DNA of 8,896 nt from the NCBI GenBank assembly GCA_002492045.1, contig DKXC01000015.1, forward strand, positions 1 to 8,896, given 5' to 3'. The DNA comes from Micrococcaceae bacterium UBA7136 (lineage in GTDB: Bacteria; Actinomycetota; Actinomycetes; Actinomycetales; Micrococcaceae). The position numbers and the translations under genes are program-made. The notes under the pieces were generated by a model. It had not been told where the DNA came from, searched no databases, and worked only from the letters and a program-made list of their open reading frames with translations. This document shows, piece by piece, positions 1 through 5,718 of this stretch (the first letter of the stretch is position 1; each line of letters starts with the position of its first letter).

Positions 1-253
<253 letters not shown>

Positions 254-323
254 TTTTTACTAAGTTTTGTTGGTGTGTTCGCGTCTGCTGTATGGTTTTG
301 AGATAACAAACCACTGGGTTTGA
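254..323 (+). other. 23S trailer with no 5S rRNA gene
   Basis: About 70 bases lie between the 23S end and the terminator stem, too few for a 5S gene of roughly 115-120 bases. No 5S hallmark is visible, such as the CCGAACCCGGAAG-like loop or the CGGTCCCAT-like segment. A T-run is at about 253-258. A small hairpin, TGGTTT (293-298) pairing with AAACCA (308-313), may be a processing structure. I see no tRNA here. Confidence 0.6.
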
Positions 324-355
324 GGGCCCGAGTCTTAGGACTCGGGCCCTTTTTT
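323..355 (+). terminator. Intrinsic terminator of the rRNA operon
   Basis: GGGCCCGAGTC (324-334) pairs perfectly with GACTCGGGCCC (339-349) across a four-base loop (335-338). An outer A-T pair (323/350) can be added. Six T residues (350-355) follow directly. This is a textbook Rho-independent terminator, stronger than any other in the window, as expected for closing an rRNA operon. Confidence 0.95.
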
Positions 356-385
356 GTGCCTGCACAAGACCCCGCTAGCTCTTAC

Positions 386-437
386 AAGGCCTGTCTGACA
401 GAGGCCTTAGGCAGCCTAAGGCCCTAGCCGAAGGGCC
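386..437. promoter_or_regulatory. Three overlapping palindromes upstream of the membrane protein gene
   Basis: Three consecutive inverted repeats share arms. AAGGCCT (386-392) pairs with AGGCCTT (402-408). CCTTAGG (405-411) pairs with CCTAAGG (415-421) around CAG. GGCCCT (420-425) pairs with AGGGCC (432-437) around six bases. Because the arms overlap, neighbouring hairpins exclude each other if transcribed. If the next gene is leaderless (its -10-like box starts at 440), the palindromes lie upstream of the start point. They would then be DNA operators flanking the -35 region rather than an RNA attenuator. The repeats are visible; the function is inference. Confidence 0.5.
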
Positions 438-439
438 GA

Positions 440-452
440 TAGAATAGGGGGC
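440..452 (+). promoter_or_regulatory. Putative leaderless promoter -10 box
   Basis: TAGAAT (440-445) matches the actinobacterial TANNNT -10 pattern and is seven bases from the ATG at 453. That spacing puts transcription start at or next to the start codon. The G-run AGGGGG (446-451) is too close to the ATG to act as an ordinary Shine-Dalgarno sequence. No good -35 hexamer is seen; the expected position falls in the palindrome CCTTAGGCAGCCTAAGG. Confidence 0.45.
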
Positions 453-1766
453 ATGACCCTAGAGCAAGCTAACCAGTGGTTCAGGCGGGCCGGAGCGCCC
501 CTGGTCCTCTCAGCCAGAGCACGTAGCCAAGATACCCTAACCCGTTCCTTGCCCTTCCTCCTCTGGACCACCCTCACCTTCCTGCTCTATTCCCTAGCCT
601 GGCAGATCTTCTTCGACTACACCGGCTTCAACCTGGTCAATGAAAGCCTAGGAAGTGAGCAGGAACTGCAGGAAGATACCTTCTACCTATTTTTCTTCCT
701 CTGCCTGGTAAGCCCTCTCCTAGTCTCCACCCCCATCACCTACATCTTCTGGCGTCTTAGCAAGAGACTGCCCCGCTGGGGAACCAACCTGATAGCCCTA
801 CTCTTTATCCCCTTTAGCGCCTTAGCCTCCTCCCCAGTCGGCCTACGCTGGCTAGCAGGAGCAGATATTGTTGCTGAAGACACAAGCTACCTAGAGGCCC
901 TGGTCTATACCATCATTCCCCTACTAATTTTCTTCTTCGGCCTAGACACCTTCATCTGGTGGCTACTCAACCAGACCTGGTACGAACTCACCAAACTAGT
1001 CAGCATGGTCACCAAGGTTCTGCCCACCCTCATGATCCTGGTGCTCTTCACCTTCGTCAACGGTGACCTCTGGCGAGTGGCAGACTCCTGGAGCTGGCTA
1101 ATTAGCTGGCGGGTGGTCAGTATCCTAGGCGCACTCAGCGTCCTGGTCATCTTCGCAACCGTCCTAGGGGAGACCAAGAAACTTTTAGGATCCCGTAAGG
1201 GAGACCGCCTAGAATCCTATAGCTTGGAAGACTACCAGCAGGCAGCTAGAAACTCCGGCCCCGAATGGGAAGAAGCCCTTAAAAAGATAGACACCCAGCG
1301 GCTGGAAAAACCAGCCCCCCTCAAGACCGGCGAATGGTACAACCTCTACAGCCTGCCCTTCTTTGCCCAAATAATTCAGGCTGCCATCTTCGGCTTTCTA
1401 GTTTTTGTCTTCTTCATCTGGTTTGGCAATATCGCTATCCCCGGGGCCACTGTCGCCTCCTGGCTCGGACACCCGGTAGAAGCTGCCAGGATCGGCAACT
1501 TAACCCTGCCCTTCAGCCAGGTGCTGGTTAAGGTTTCCATGCTCTTAGGTGGCTTTGCAGCCCTCAACTTTGTGGCCCAAACCAGTAGCGACAGGAGCTA
1601 TGCCCAAGAGTTCCTCATCCCCATCATTGAGGAAGTACGGGAAACCGTCATGATGCGTAACATCTATCATGCCCGGCTAAAAGCGCTGGAAGCAGAAGAG
1701 CAGGGACTATTAGAGGAGATCCTGCCCAAGCTGAGACTGAGGCAGGGAAGAAAAGAGAAAAACTAG
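453..1766 (+). CDS. Polytopic membrane protein of unknown function
   Basis: I do not recognise this 437-residue protein. It has about eight hydrophobic segments: roughly 33-54, 77-100, 112-130, 147-171, 188-203, 216-239, 303-330 and 352-375. Between helices 6 and 7 is a charged, probably cytoplasmic loop of about 60 residues (240-300). The C-terminus (about 380-437) is charged, helical and coiled-coil-like, rich in E, L, K and R, ending QGRKEKN. There is no signal peptide; the N-terminus is polar and basic (RRAGAP, ARARSQ). No transporter or enzyme motif is evident. The ATG at 453 is chosen because a -10-like box sits seven bases upstream. Codons are A/C-ending with frequent CTA-G junctions, like the genes after 4075. 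The stop overlaps the stop of the convergent exporter gene by four bases. It is followed by no terminator. The gene is certain; the function is unknown. Confidence 0.85.
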   Translation: MTLEQANQWFRRAGAPLVLSARARSQDTLTRSLPFLLWTTLTFLLYSLAWQIFFDYTGFNLVNESLGSEQELQEDTFYLFFFLCLVSPLLVSTPITYIFWRLSKRLPRWGTNLIALLFIPFSALASSPVGLRWLAGADIVAEDTSYLEALVYTIIPLLIFFFGLDTFIWWLLNQTWYELTKLVSMVTKVLPTLMILVLFTFVNGDLWRVADSWSWLISWRVVSILGALSVLVIFATVLGETKKLLGSRKGDRLESYSLEDYQQAARNSGPEWEEALKKIDTQRLEKPAPLKTGEWYNLYSLPFFAQIIQAAIFGFLVFVFFIWFGNIAIPGATVASWLGHPVEAARIGNLTLPFSQVLVKVSMLLGGFAALNFVAQTSSDRSYAQEFLIPIIEEVRETVMMRNIYHARLKALEAEEQGLLEEILPKLRLRQGRKEKN

Positions 1767-2398
1767 TGGCTAAAGATAATCTTGTAGGCCAGGAAGAACA
1801 TGAGCAGGGCGATAGCCCCGTCCAAGATTCGCCAGGCCTTGGGGTTGGCAAAGACCGGCCGTAGAAAGCGACTGAAGGCAGCTAGAGAGCAGAACCAGAT
1901 GGTGCTACCCAGCAGGGCGCCCGCATAGAAATACCAGCGGTAATCCCCCTGCTGGGTGGCAATACCGCCCAGCAGGACGAAGGTATCCAGGTAGGTGTGG
2001 GGGTTAAGGTAGGTCATGGCTGCAGCTAGGGTCAAGGCCTTACTCAGGGTCTGGGGGCCGGAATCTGCTGACTGCTGGACGGTCATAGCTGCCGGGTGCA
2101 GGGCCCGGCGGGCAGCCATAATGCCATAGGTCAGCAGGAAGGCGCCGCCACCCCAACGCAGGATCTCTAGGACCCAGCCGGCAGAATCGACTAGGGCACC
2201 AAAGCCCAGAACACCCAGGCCAATCAGTAGGACGTCTGAGAGGATGCAGAAGATAGCAATGGGCCAGACAAACTTACCGATAATGCCCTGTTTGAGGACG
2301 TAAGCATTCTGGGCCCCAATCGCGACGATAAGAGAGAGGGTGGTTCCCGTCCCCAAAAGGACGTAGGGGAGGACTTCAGCTATGGTCATAGGCCCCAT
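1763..2398 (-). CDS. lysE: LysE/ArgO-family basic amino acid exporter
   Basis: This is a 211-residue inner-membrane exporter of the LysE/RhtB superfamily, the usual length. Family hallmarks are GAQNAYVLKQG (28-38), an Asp in the second hydrophobic segment (SDVLLI, D55) and LNPHTYLDT (131-139). Five or six hydrophobic helices are visible, with a polar loop at about 98-120. Relatives export L-lysine and L-arginine, relieving toxic build-up during peptide uptake; the exact substrate here cannot be told. It diverges from a LysR regulator 60 bases away, the arrangement of lysE-lysG in Corynebacterium. In that system the regulator activates the exporter when basic amino acids accumulate. The start could be the ATG at 2398 or the in-frame ATG at 2389 (MTIAEVL). 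Neither has a convincing ribosome binding site. Confidence 0.93.
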   Translation of the reverse strand: MGPMTIAEVLPYVLLGTGTTLSLIVAIGAQNAYVLKQGIIGKFVWPIAIFCILSDVLLIGLGVLGFGALVDSAGWVLEILRWGGGAFLLTYGIMAARRALHPAAMTVQQSADSGPQTLSKALTLAAAMTYLNPHTYLDTFVLLGGIATQQGDYRWYFYAGALLGSTIWFCSLAAFSRFLRPVFANPKAWRILDGAIALLMFFLAYKIIFSH

Positions 2399-2458
2399 GC
2401 TAGAGGAAAGCTCAACCTAAATCTATCTAATGAATCTAAAATGCCATAAGATTCTCTT
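2399..2458. promoter_or_regulatory. Divergent lysE-lysG control region
   Basis: This 60-base A+T-rich spacer must hold both promoters. For the regulator, TAAGAT (2447-2452) lies six bases before the ATG at 2459, and there is no Shine-Dalgarno, so that mRNA is probably leaderless. AATCTA occurs twice (2420-2425 and 2433-2438), 13 bases apart, in direct orientation. It could form part of the LysR-type binding site. On the minus strand TAGATT or TAGATA could be the exporter -10. All assignments are by eye. Confidence 0.5.
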
Positions 2459-3361
2459 ATGTTGCGTTTTACCACCGATCAGCTGCAAACCTTCGTCACC
2501 GTCATCGAGTACGGCACCTTTGATGCAGCTGCCGATGTTCTAGGGGTTAGTGCATCTGCTGTCTCTCAGCGTATTAAGGCCATGGAGCAGGCTGCTGGGA
2601 GGGTCTTGGTTCGGCGTACCAACCCCATCTCTCCAACTGAATCAGGTGAGAATATCCTGAGGATTGCCCGACAGAGCGAGTTTCTGCAGGCAGAGCTGGA
2701 GCGGGAGCTGGGAACCTCATCTAAGGGGCAGTCTGTGGCGGTGGCTGTCAACGCTGATTCTCTGGCTACCTGGTTTCTCCAGGCTGTAGCCCAGCTAGCC
2801 CAGGAGGACAAAATTTTCTGCGATGTCCGCCGGGAGGGGGAGTACCATTCCTCTGCTTTGTTGCGCTCTGGTGAGGTGGTGGCTGCCCTGACTTCTAATC
2901 CTGAGTCTATTCCGGGCTGTTCGGTTGAGAAGCTTGCAGATGTGGGTTACCGGGTGGTTGCCTCACGGTCTTTTGTGGAGCATTATTTTCCCTCTTACCC
3001 GCAGGTTACTGCCCAGCAGCTGGCCCAGGCCCCGGTGCTGGAGTTTGATCGTAAGGATGTTGGTCTAACCTCTGCCCGCCAGTTGATTCTTGACCGTTTT
3101 CAGGTGGAGGGGGAGTGGACGGCCCCGCCCGCTATCTACCTGCCGTCCTCGCCTGACTATGCCCGGGCGGTTCTGGCGGGGATTGCCTGGGGTATCCTGC
3201 CTGAGGCCCAGTGCCTGGAGGCCCTGGAGTCTGGGGAGCTGGTGGAGTTGACGGAGCGGCCGGTTGAGGTGCCCCTCTACTGGCAGCACTGGAATATTGA
3301 TTCCCCGGTTTTGCGACGTTTGGGTGAGCGGGTGAGGTCTGCTATTGGTCAGGTGGCCTAA
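2459..3361 (+). CDS. lysG: LysR-family regulator, LysG/ArgP type
   Basis: This is a 300-residue transcription regulator of standard LysR length. The winged helix-turn-helix is at about 5-65: LQTFVTVIEYGTFDAAAD, then VLGVSASAVSQRIKAME, with the recognition helix near 30-42. A linker helix and an effector-binding domain (about 90-295) follow. The LysG/ArgP (IciA) subgroup is indicated by the sequence start, FTTDQLQTFVTVIEYGTFDAAA, trimmed here, and by divergence from a LysE exporter. Relatives bind L-lysine, L-arginine or L-histidine and activate the exporter. The ATG at 2459 is preceded by TAAGAT at the leaderless distance. Codons end mostly in T or G (TCT, GTT, GTG, GGG), unlike both flanking plus-strand genes. 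The C-terminus at the TAA is followed by a YceI promoter. Confidence 0.93.
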   Translation: MLRFTTDQLQTFVTVIEYGTFDAAADVLGVSASAVSQRIKAMEQAAGRVLVRRTNPISPTESGENILRIARQSEFLQAELERELGTSSKGQSVAVAVNADSLATWFLQAVAQLAQEDKIFCDVRREGEYHSSALLRSGEVVAALTSNPESIPGCSVEKLADVGYRVVASRSFVEHYFPSYPQVTAQQLAQAPVLEFDRKDVGLTSARQLILDRFQVEGEWTAPPAIYLPSSPDYARAVLAGIAWGILPEAQCLEALESGELVELTERPVEVPLYWQHWNIDSPVLRRLGERVRSAIGQVA

Positions 3362-3388
3362 AGCACCAAAAAAACTTTCTCCATCAAC

Positions 3389-3417
3389 TTGTTTTGGGTA
3401 AGGTTTCTCTGTAAAGT
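3389..3417 (+). promoter_or_regulatory. Putative housekeeping promoter for yceI
   Basis: TTGTTT (3389-3394), a 17-base spacer and TAAAGT (3412-3417) resemble a vegetative sigma-factor promoter. A leader of about 35 bases would follow, ending in a ribosome binding site. It lies in the 97-base gap after the regulator gene, next to an A+T-rich stretch that may strengthen it. Confidence 0.55.
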
Positions 3418-3458
3418 ATTACCTGTTGAAAGAAAAACCCAACCGAAAGGCAAAAATC

Positions 3459-3992
3459 ATGGCAACCCTCACCGCAGGTACCTGGAACTTCGACCCCGCC
3501 CACTCCGAAGTAGGCTTCACCGTCCGCCACGCCGGCATCAGCAAGGTTCGCGGCAGCTTCAACCAGGTAGAAGCCCAGCTAGACATCGCAGAGAACCTGG
3601 CAGACTCCAAGGTCACCGCCAGCGTCCAGATCGACTCCGTCAACACCAAGAACGCCGATCGCGACGCCCACCTACGCGGTGAAGACTTCTTCGACGCAGC
3701 CAAGCACCCCGCCATGACCTTCACCTCCACCAGCTTCGACCTGGACGGTGAAGACCTGACCGTCAGCGGCGACCTGACCATCAAGGGCGTCACCCGCCCC
3801 GTCACCTTCACCGGTGACTTCAGCGGCGTAGTCGTCGACGCCTTTGGCGCCACCCGTGCAGGAGCATCCCTGACCGCCAGCATCTCCCGCAAGGACTTCG
3901 GCATTACCTGGAATGCAGCCATCGAAGCAGGCGGTGTCATGGTATCCGACAAGGTTGTCATCAACCTAGACCTGGCCTTCACCGCCGCCTAA
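3459..3992 (+). CDS. YceI family protein, cytoplasmic form
   Basis: This is a 177-residue YceI-like protein, a lipocalin-type beta barrel known in other bacteria to bind polyisoprenoids. Conserved elements are W9, DPAHSEVGFTVRH (12-24), the VRGSF turn (30-34), RDAHLRGEDFFD (68-79), the repeated TFTS/TFTGD strands and RKDFGITWN (144-152). The protein starts at ATG 3459 because CGAAAGG (3444-3450) is eight bases upstream. A TTG at 3426 would add 11 basic residues unlike the family. There is no signal peptide, so it should be cytoplasmic, unlike periplasmic E. coli YceI. Codon use is strongly biased to C-ending codons and CTG, AAG and GGC, suggesting high expression. It has its own promoter and hairpin terminator, so it is probably monocistronic. 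The physiological ligand is unknown. Confidence 0.93.
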   Translation: MATLTAGTWNFDPAHSEVGFTVRHAGISKVRGSFNQVEAQLDIAENLADSKVTASVQIDSVNTKNADRDAHLRGEDFFDAAKHPAMTFTSTSFDLDGEDLTVSGDLTIKGVTRPVTFTGDFSGVVVDAFGATRAGASLTASISRKDFGITWNAAIEAGGVMVSDKVVINLDLAFTAA

Positions 3993-4030
3993 AAGCTAGG
4001 CCCTGAGCAGACAAAAGTCTTCTTTCTTAG

Positions 4031-4063
4031 ACTGGCCCTCCCTCACCCGAGGAGAGGGCCAGT
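4031..4063 (+). terminator. Hairpin terminator after yceI
   Basis: ACTGGCCCTC (4031-4040) pairs perfectly with GAGGGCCAGT (4054-4063). Inside, CCTC (4041-4044) pairs with GAGG (4049-4052) around loop ACCC, leaving A4053 bulged. That makes a stem of about 14 pairs. What follows (AGCCTTTAAAG) has only three Ts, so this is a weak-tail terminator of the kind often seen in Actinobacteria. The arm ends only 11 bases before the next start codon. Confidence 0.72.
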
Positions 4064-4074
4064 AGCCTTTAAAG
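4063..4074 (+). promoter_or_regulatory. Possible leaderless -10 box for the transporter gene
   Basis: TAGCCT (4063-4068) fits TANNNT and lies six bases before the GTG at 4075. Its first base is the last base of the preceding hairpin. No Shine-Dalgarno is properly placed, so leaderless transcription explains how this gene could start directly beyond a terminator. The hexamer is a weak match. Confidence 0.35.
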
Positions 4075-5085
4075 GTGACCACCTTTCTCAACCGCCACCA
4101 GGTCAGCATCTACCTGGCCGCCCTAGCCCTAGGTCTACTGGCAGCGCAAGCGCCTCAAGCCGCCCAGCTAGCAGATACCCTACTTACTCCCTCCCTAGCC
4201 GGACTCATGCTAGTTACCTTCCTGGGAGTGCCCCTGGGCCAAACCTTGACCAGGACCCAGCCCCCAGGCTTCACCCGGCAGCTCCTGGCCCTTAACTTCC
4301 TCCTAGCGCCCACCCTCACCCTCCTGCTGCTCCAAGCAAGCCAAACCCTGACAGCAGACCACATCCCCGATGCCCTCCTAGCCACCGCAGCCCTCATCCT
4401 TCTAGCCCCCTGCATCGACTACGTTCTGGTCTTCACCAAAATTAGCGGTGGCGACCAGGCCAGCCTCCTAGCAGCCACACCCCTACTCCTAGCAGGCCAA
4501 GCCATAAGCATTCCCCTCTGGCTAGCCGCCTACCAGGCCCTAGGCCTCTGGGAAACCAAACTCCTAAGCCTCGACCTACTAGCCCCCGTCCTGCCCCAGA
4601 TTCTCCAAGCCCTAGCCACCATCCTCGTCCCCCTAGGGATAGCTGCTGCCCTCCAAAAAATCGGGGGAAAGACCAGCAAAAGAGCAGAAAACCTGGCAGA
4701 AACCCTCATGGTGCCGCTCATGGTCCTAGTCCTCACCAGTACCACCGCCGCCCACAGCTCCAACCTCAGCCAAGACATCGCCCAGCTTACAGCCCTCATC
4801 AGCATCTACAGCCTCTACGCAGCCCTAGCCTGGGCTAGCAGCTGGGCCCTGACCCGCCAGCAACCCCAAGCCCAAAGACTAGCCCTCAGCTACTCCATCA
4901 CCACCCGCAACGCCCTGGTCATCCTCCCCCTGGCCCTAGCCCTCTCTCAGAGCCTAGAAGGACAAACAGCAGCCCAGCTCATCCCCCTCGCCGTCATGGC
5001 CCAAACCCTAGTAGAACTCCTAGCCCTCACCCTCATCAGCGGCTACCAGCGTCGCCAAGGCACAAAAAACCCCGCCCTCCCCTAG
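4075..5085 (+). CDS. ACR3/bile-acid-symporter superfamily transporter (arsenic-resistance-like)
   Basis: This 336-residue protein has about ten hydrophobic segments, starting at about 10-30 and ending near 325. It matches actinobacterial proteins annotated as arsenic resistance or bile acid:sodium symporter family. Cues are the RHQVSIYLAALALG start, LVTFLGVPL (46-54), ALNFLLAPT (72-80) and LLAPCIDYVLVFT (109-121). The cysteine of that last motif, C113, corresponds to the conserved TM4 cysteine of ACR3 arsenite carriers. Two-fold inverted topology is expected from the family. No arsR or arsC lies nearby, so arsenite as substrate is unproven; an organic anion is possible. The start is GTG 4075, since no earlier start fits and the family alignment begins here. 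The coding strand is very A+C-rich, with about two dozen CTAG sites. The C-terminus is basic and short (YQRRQGTKNPALP). A 37-base gap without a terminator separates it from a convergent gene. Confidence 0.8.
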   Translation: MTTFLNRHQVSIYLAALALGLLAAQAPQAAQLADTLLTPSLAGLMLVTFLGVPLGQTLTRTQPPGFTRQLLALNFLLAPTLTLLLLQASQTLTADHIPDALLATAALILLAPCIDYVLVFTKISGGDQASLLAATPLLLAGQAISIPLWLAAYQALGLWETKLLSLDLLAPVLPQILQALATILVPLGIAAALQKIGGKTSKRAENLAETLMVPLMVLVLTSTTAAHSSNLSQDIAQLTALISIYSLYAALAWASSWALTRQQPQAQRLALSYSITTRNALVILPLALALSQSLEGQTAAQLIPLAVMAQTLVELLALTLISGYQRRQGTKNPALP

Positions 5086-5122
5086 AAAAATCCAGAGAAG
5101 ACGGGGCAAAACCAAAAGGAGC

Positions 5123-5305
5123 CTAAGACAGGGACTGCCAGACAAAATAGAGGGCAACAGCAGCCACAACCCCCCACAAAACCCAGCGTCGCAAACGAGT
5201 ACCCAACCGGGCAGCCCGAATATCAGCCCGCTGCTCCAAAGGCTCAGAAGGATCAACCGGAGCCAAATTAGAAGGATTAGTCACCTCAGGCTTAGAATCA
5301 GCCAC
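5123..5305 (-). CDS. Small single-pass membrane protein next to CrgA
   Basis: This is an unrecognised 60-residue protein. An acidic, Pro-rich N-terminal part (1-28) is followed by the basic stretch RAARLGTRLRR (30-40). One hydrophobic helix (41-57, WVLWGVVAAVALYFVW) ends two or three residues before the C-terminus. The positive-inside rule puts the N-terminus in the cytoplasm. Four in-frame GTG or GTT codons open the frame; GTG at 5305 is preferred because AGGTGG lies five bases upstream. Earlier GTGs at 5308 and 5314 are possible. It sits directly after the crgA stop on the same strand, nine bases away, so the pair is surely co-transcribed. Its first codons repeat those of crgA (GCTGATTCTAAG, encoding ADSK). 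A role in division or envelope is inferred only from this position. Confidence 0.75.
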   Translation of the reverse strand: MADSKPEVTNPSNLAPVDPSEPLEQRADIRAARLGTRLRRWVLWGVVAAVALYFVWQSLS

Positions 5306-5314
5306 CACAACCAC

Positions 5315-5590
5315 CTACCGCCACCGAGTAGTCATCAAAAGGCCCACCATCACCAGGCCCAGGCCAATCGTAATATTCCAGTTACCAATACCCGGAATCG
5401 GGAAAACCGACTGAGAAATATAGAAAACAATAATCCAGCCCAGGCCCAGCAAAATCAAAGAAAACATGATCACCCGGTACCAGAGCGGAGTAGGAGAAGG
5501 AAACTCCTCATCCGTATACATAGACTCAGCTACCCGACGCAGCTCAGCATCCTCAAAAATATCCTTCTCAGAAGACTTAGAATCAGCCAT
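5315..5590 (-). CDS. crgA: CrgA, cell division regulator
   Basis: This is a 91-residue, two-helix membrane protein of the CrgA family, of usual size. CrgA is Actinobacteria-specific. In Streptomyces it inhibits septation, and in Mycobacterium it joins FtsZ, FtsI and other divisome proteins at the septum. The family signature is clear: an acidic cytoplasmic N-terminus (1-35), PLWYR (35-39), helix 1 (about 40-59), the loop FPIPGIGNWNI (63-73), helix 2 (about 72-87) and the end TTRWR. ATG 5590 is chosen because GGGAGGG lies just upstream and MADSK matches relatives; the ATG at 5626 would add 12 atypical residues. Codons are T/G-ending, so the plus strand here is A+C-rich. It is followed by a small membrane protein and is divergent from sortase E. 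Confidence 0.95.
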   Translation of the reverse strand: MADSKSSEKDIFEDAELRRVAESMYTDEEFPSPTPLWYRVIMFSLILLGLGWIIVFYISQSVFPIPGIGNWNITIGLGLVMVGLLMTTRWR

Positions 5591-5647
5591 CAACCCTCCC
5601 AATCTGGCAGGGCCCAAGCCCCACACAAGAAGAAACTACCAGCAACG

Positions 5648-5655
5648 ATTTTATA
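5648..5655 (-). promoter_or_regulatory. Putative crgA promoter -10 box
   Basis: Read on the minus strand, TATAAAAT is the best -10-like element in the 128-base crgA-sortase spacer. It would give a leader of about 50 bases ending in the GGGAGGG ribosome binding site. No strong -35 is seen at 16-18 bases. Confidence 0.45.
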
Positions 5656-5703
5656 CCGCCCCAGCCCAAAACGTTCTACCATTAAACAGTCCAAACCCAC
5701 CAG

Positions 5704-5709
5704 TATCAT
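5704..5709 (+). promoter_or_regulatory. Putative sortase operon -10 box
   Basis: TATCAT fits TANNNT and is nine bases from the ATG at 5719. The leader would be only a few bases. A weak GAGG at 5710-5713 overlaps the expected start point. No convincing -35 is seen. Confidence 0.35.
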
Positions 5710-5718
5710 GAGGCGCAG

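Noticed and set aside
905..1177. Minus-strand open frames inside the 453-1766 gene
   Set aside because: They are shadows of a well-supported membrane protein, with no start signals or family resemblance.
3426..3458. TTG start adding 11 residues to YceI
   Set aside because: The extension is basic and family-atypical, and the ribosome binding site CGAAAGG fits the ATG at 3459.
3419..3982. Long minus-strand open frame opposite yceI
   Set aside because: The plus-strand frame has all YceI motifs, a ribosome binding site and biased codons; the antisense frame is a by-product of C-ending codons.
5086..5122. Terminator between the transporter and the convergent 60-residue gene
   Set aside because: Only a five-pair stem with a long loop can be drawn, so none is called.
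5591..5626. ATG at 5626 as the crgA start
   Set aside because: The extra residues do not match CrgA, and GGGAGGG fits the ATG at 5590.
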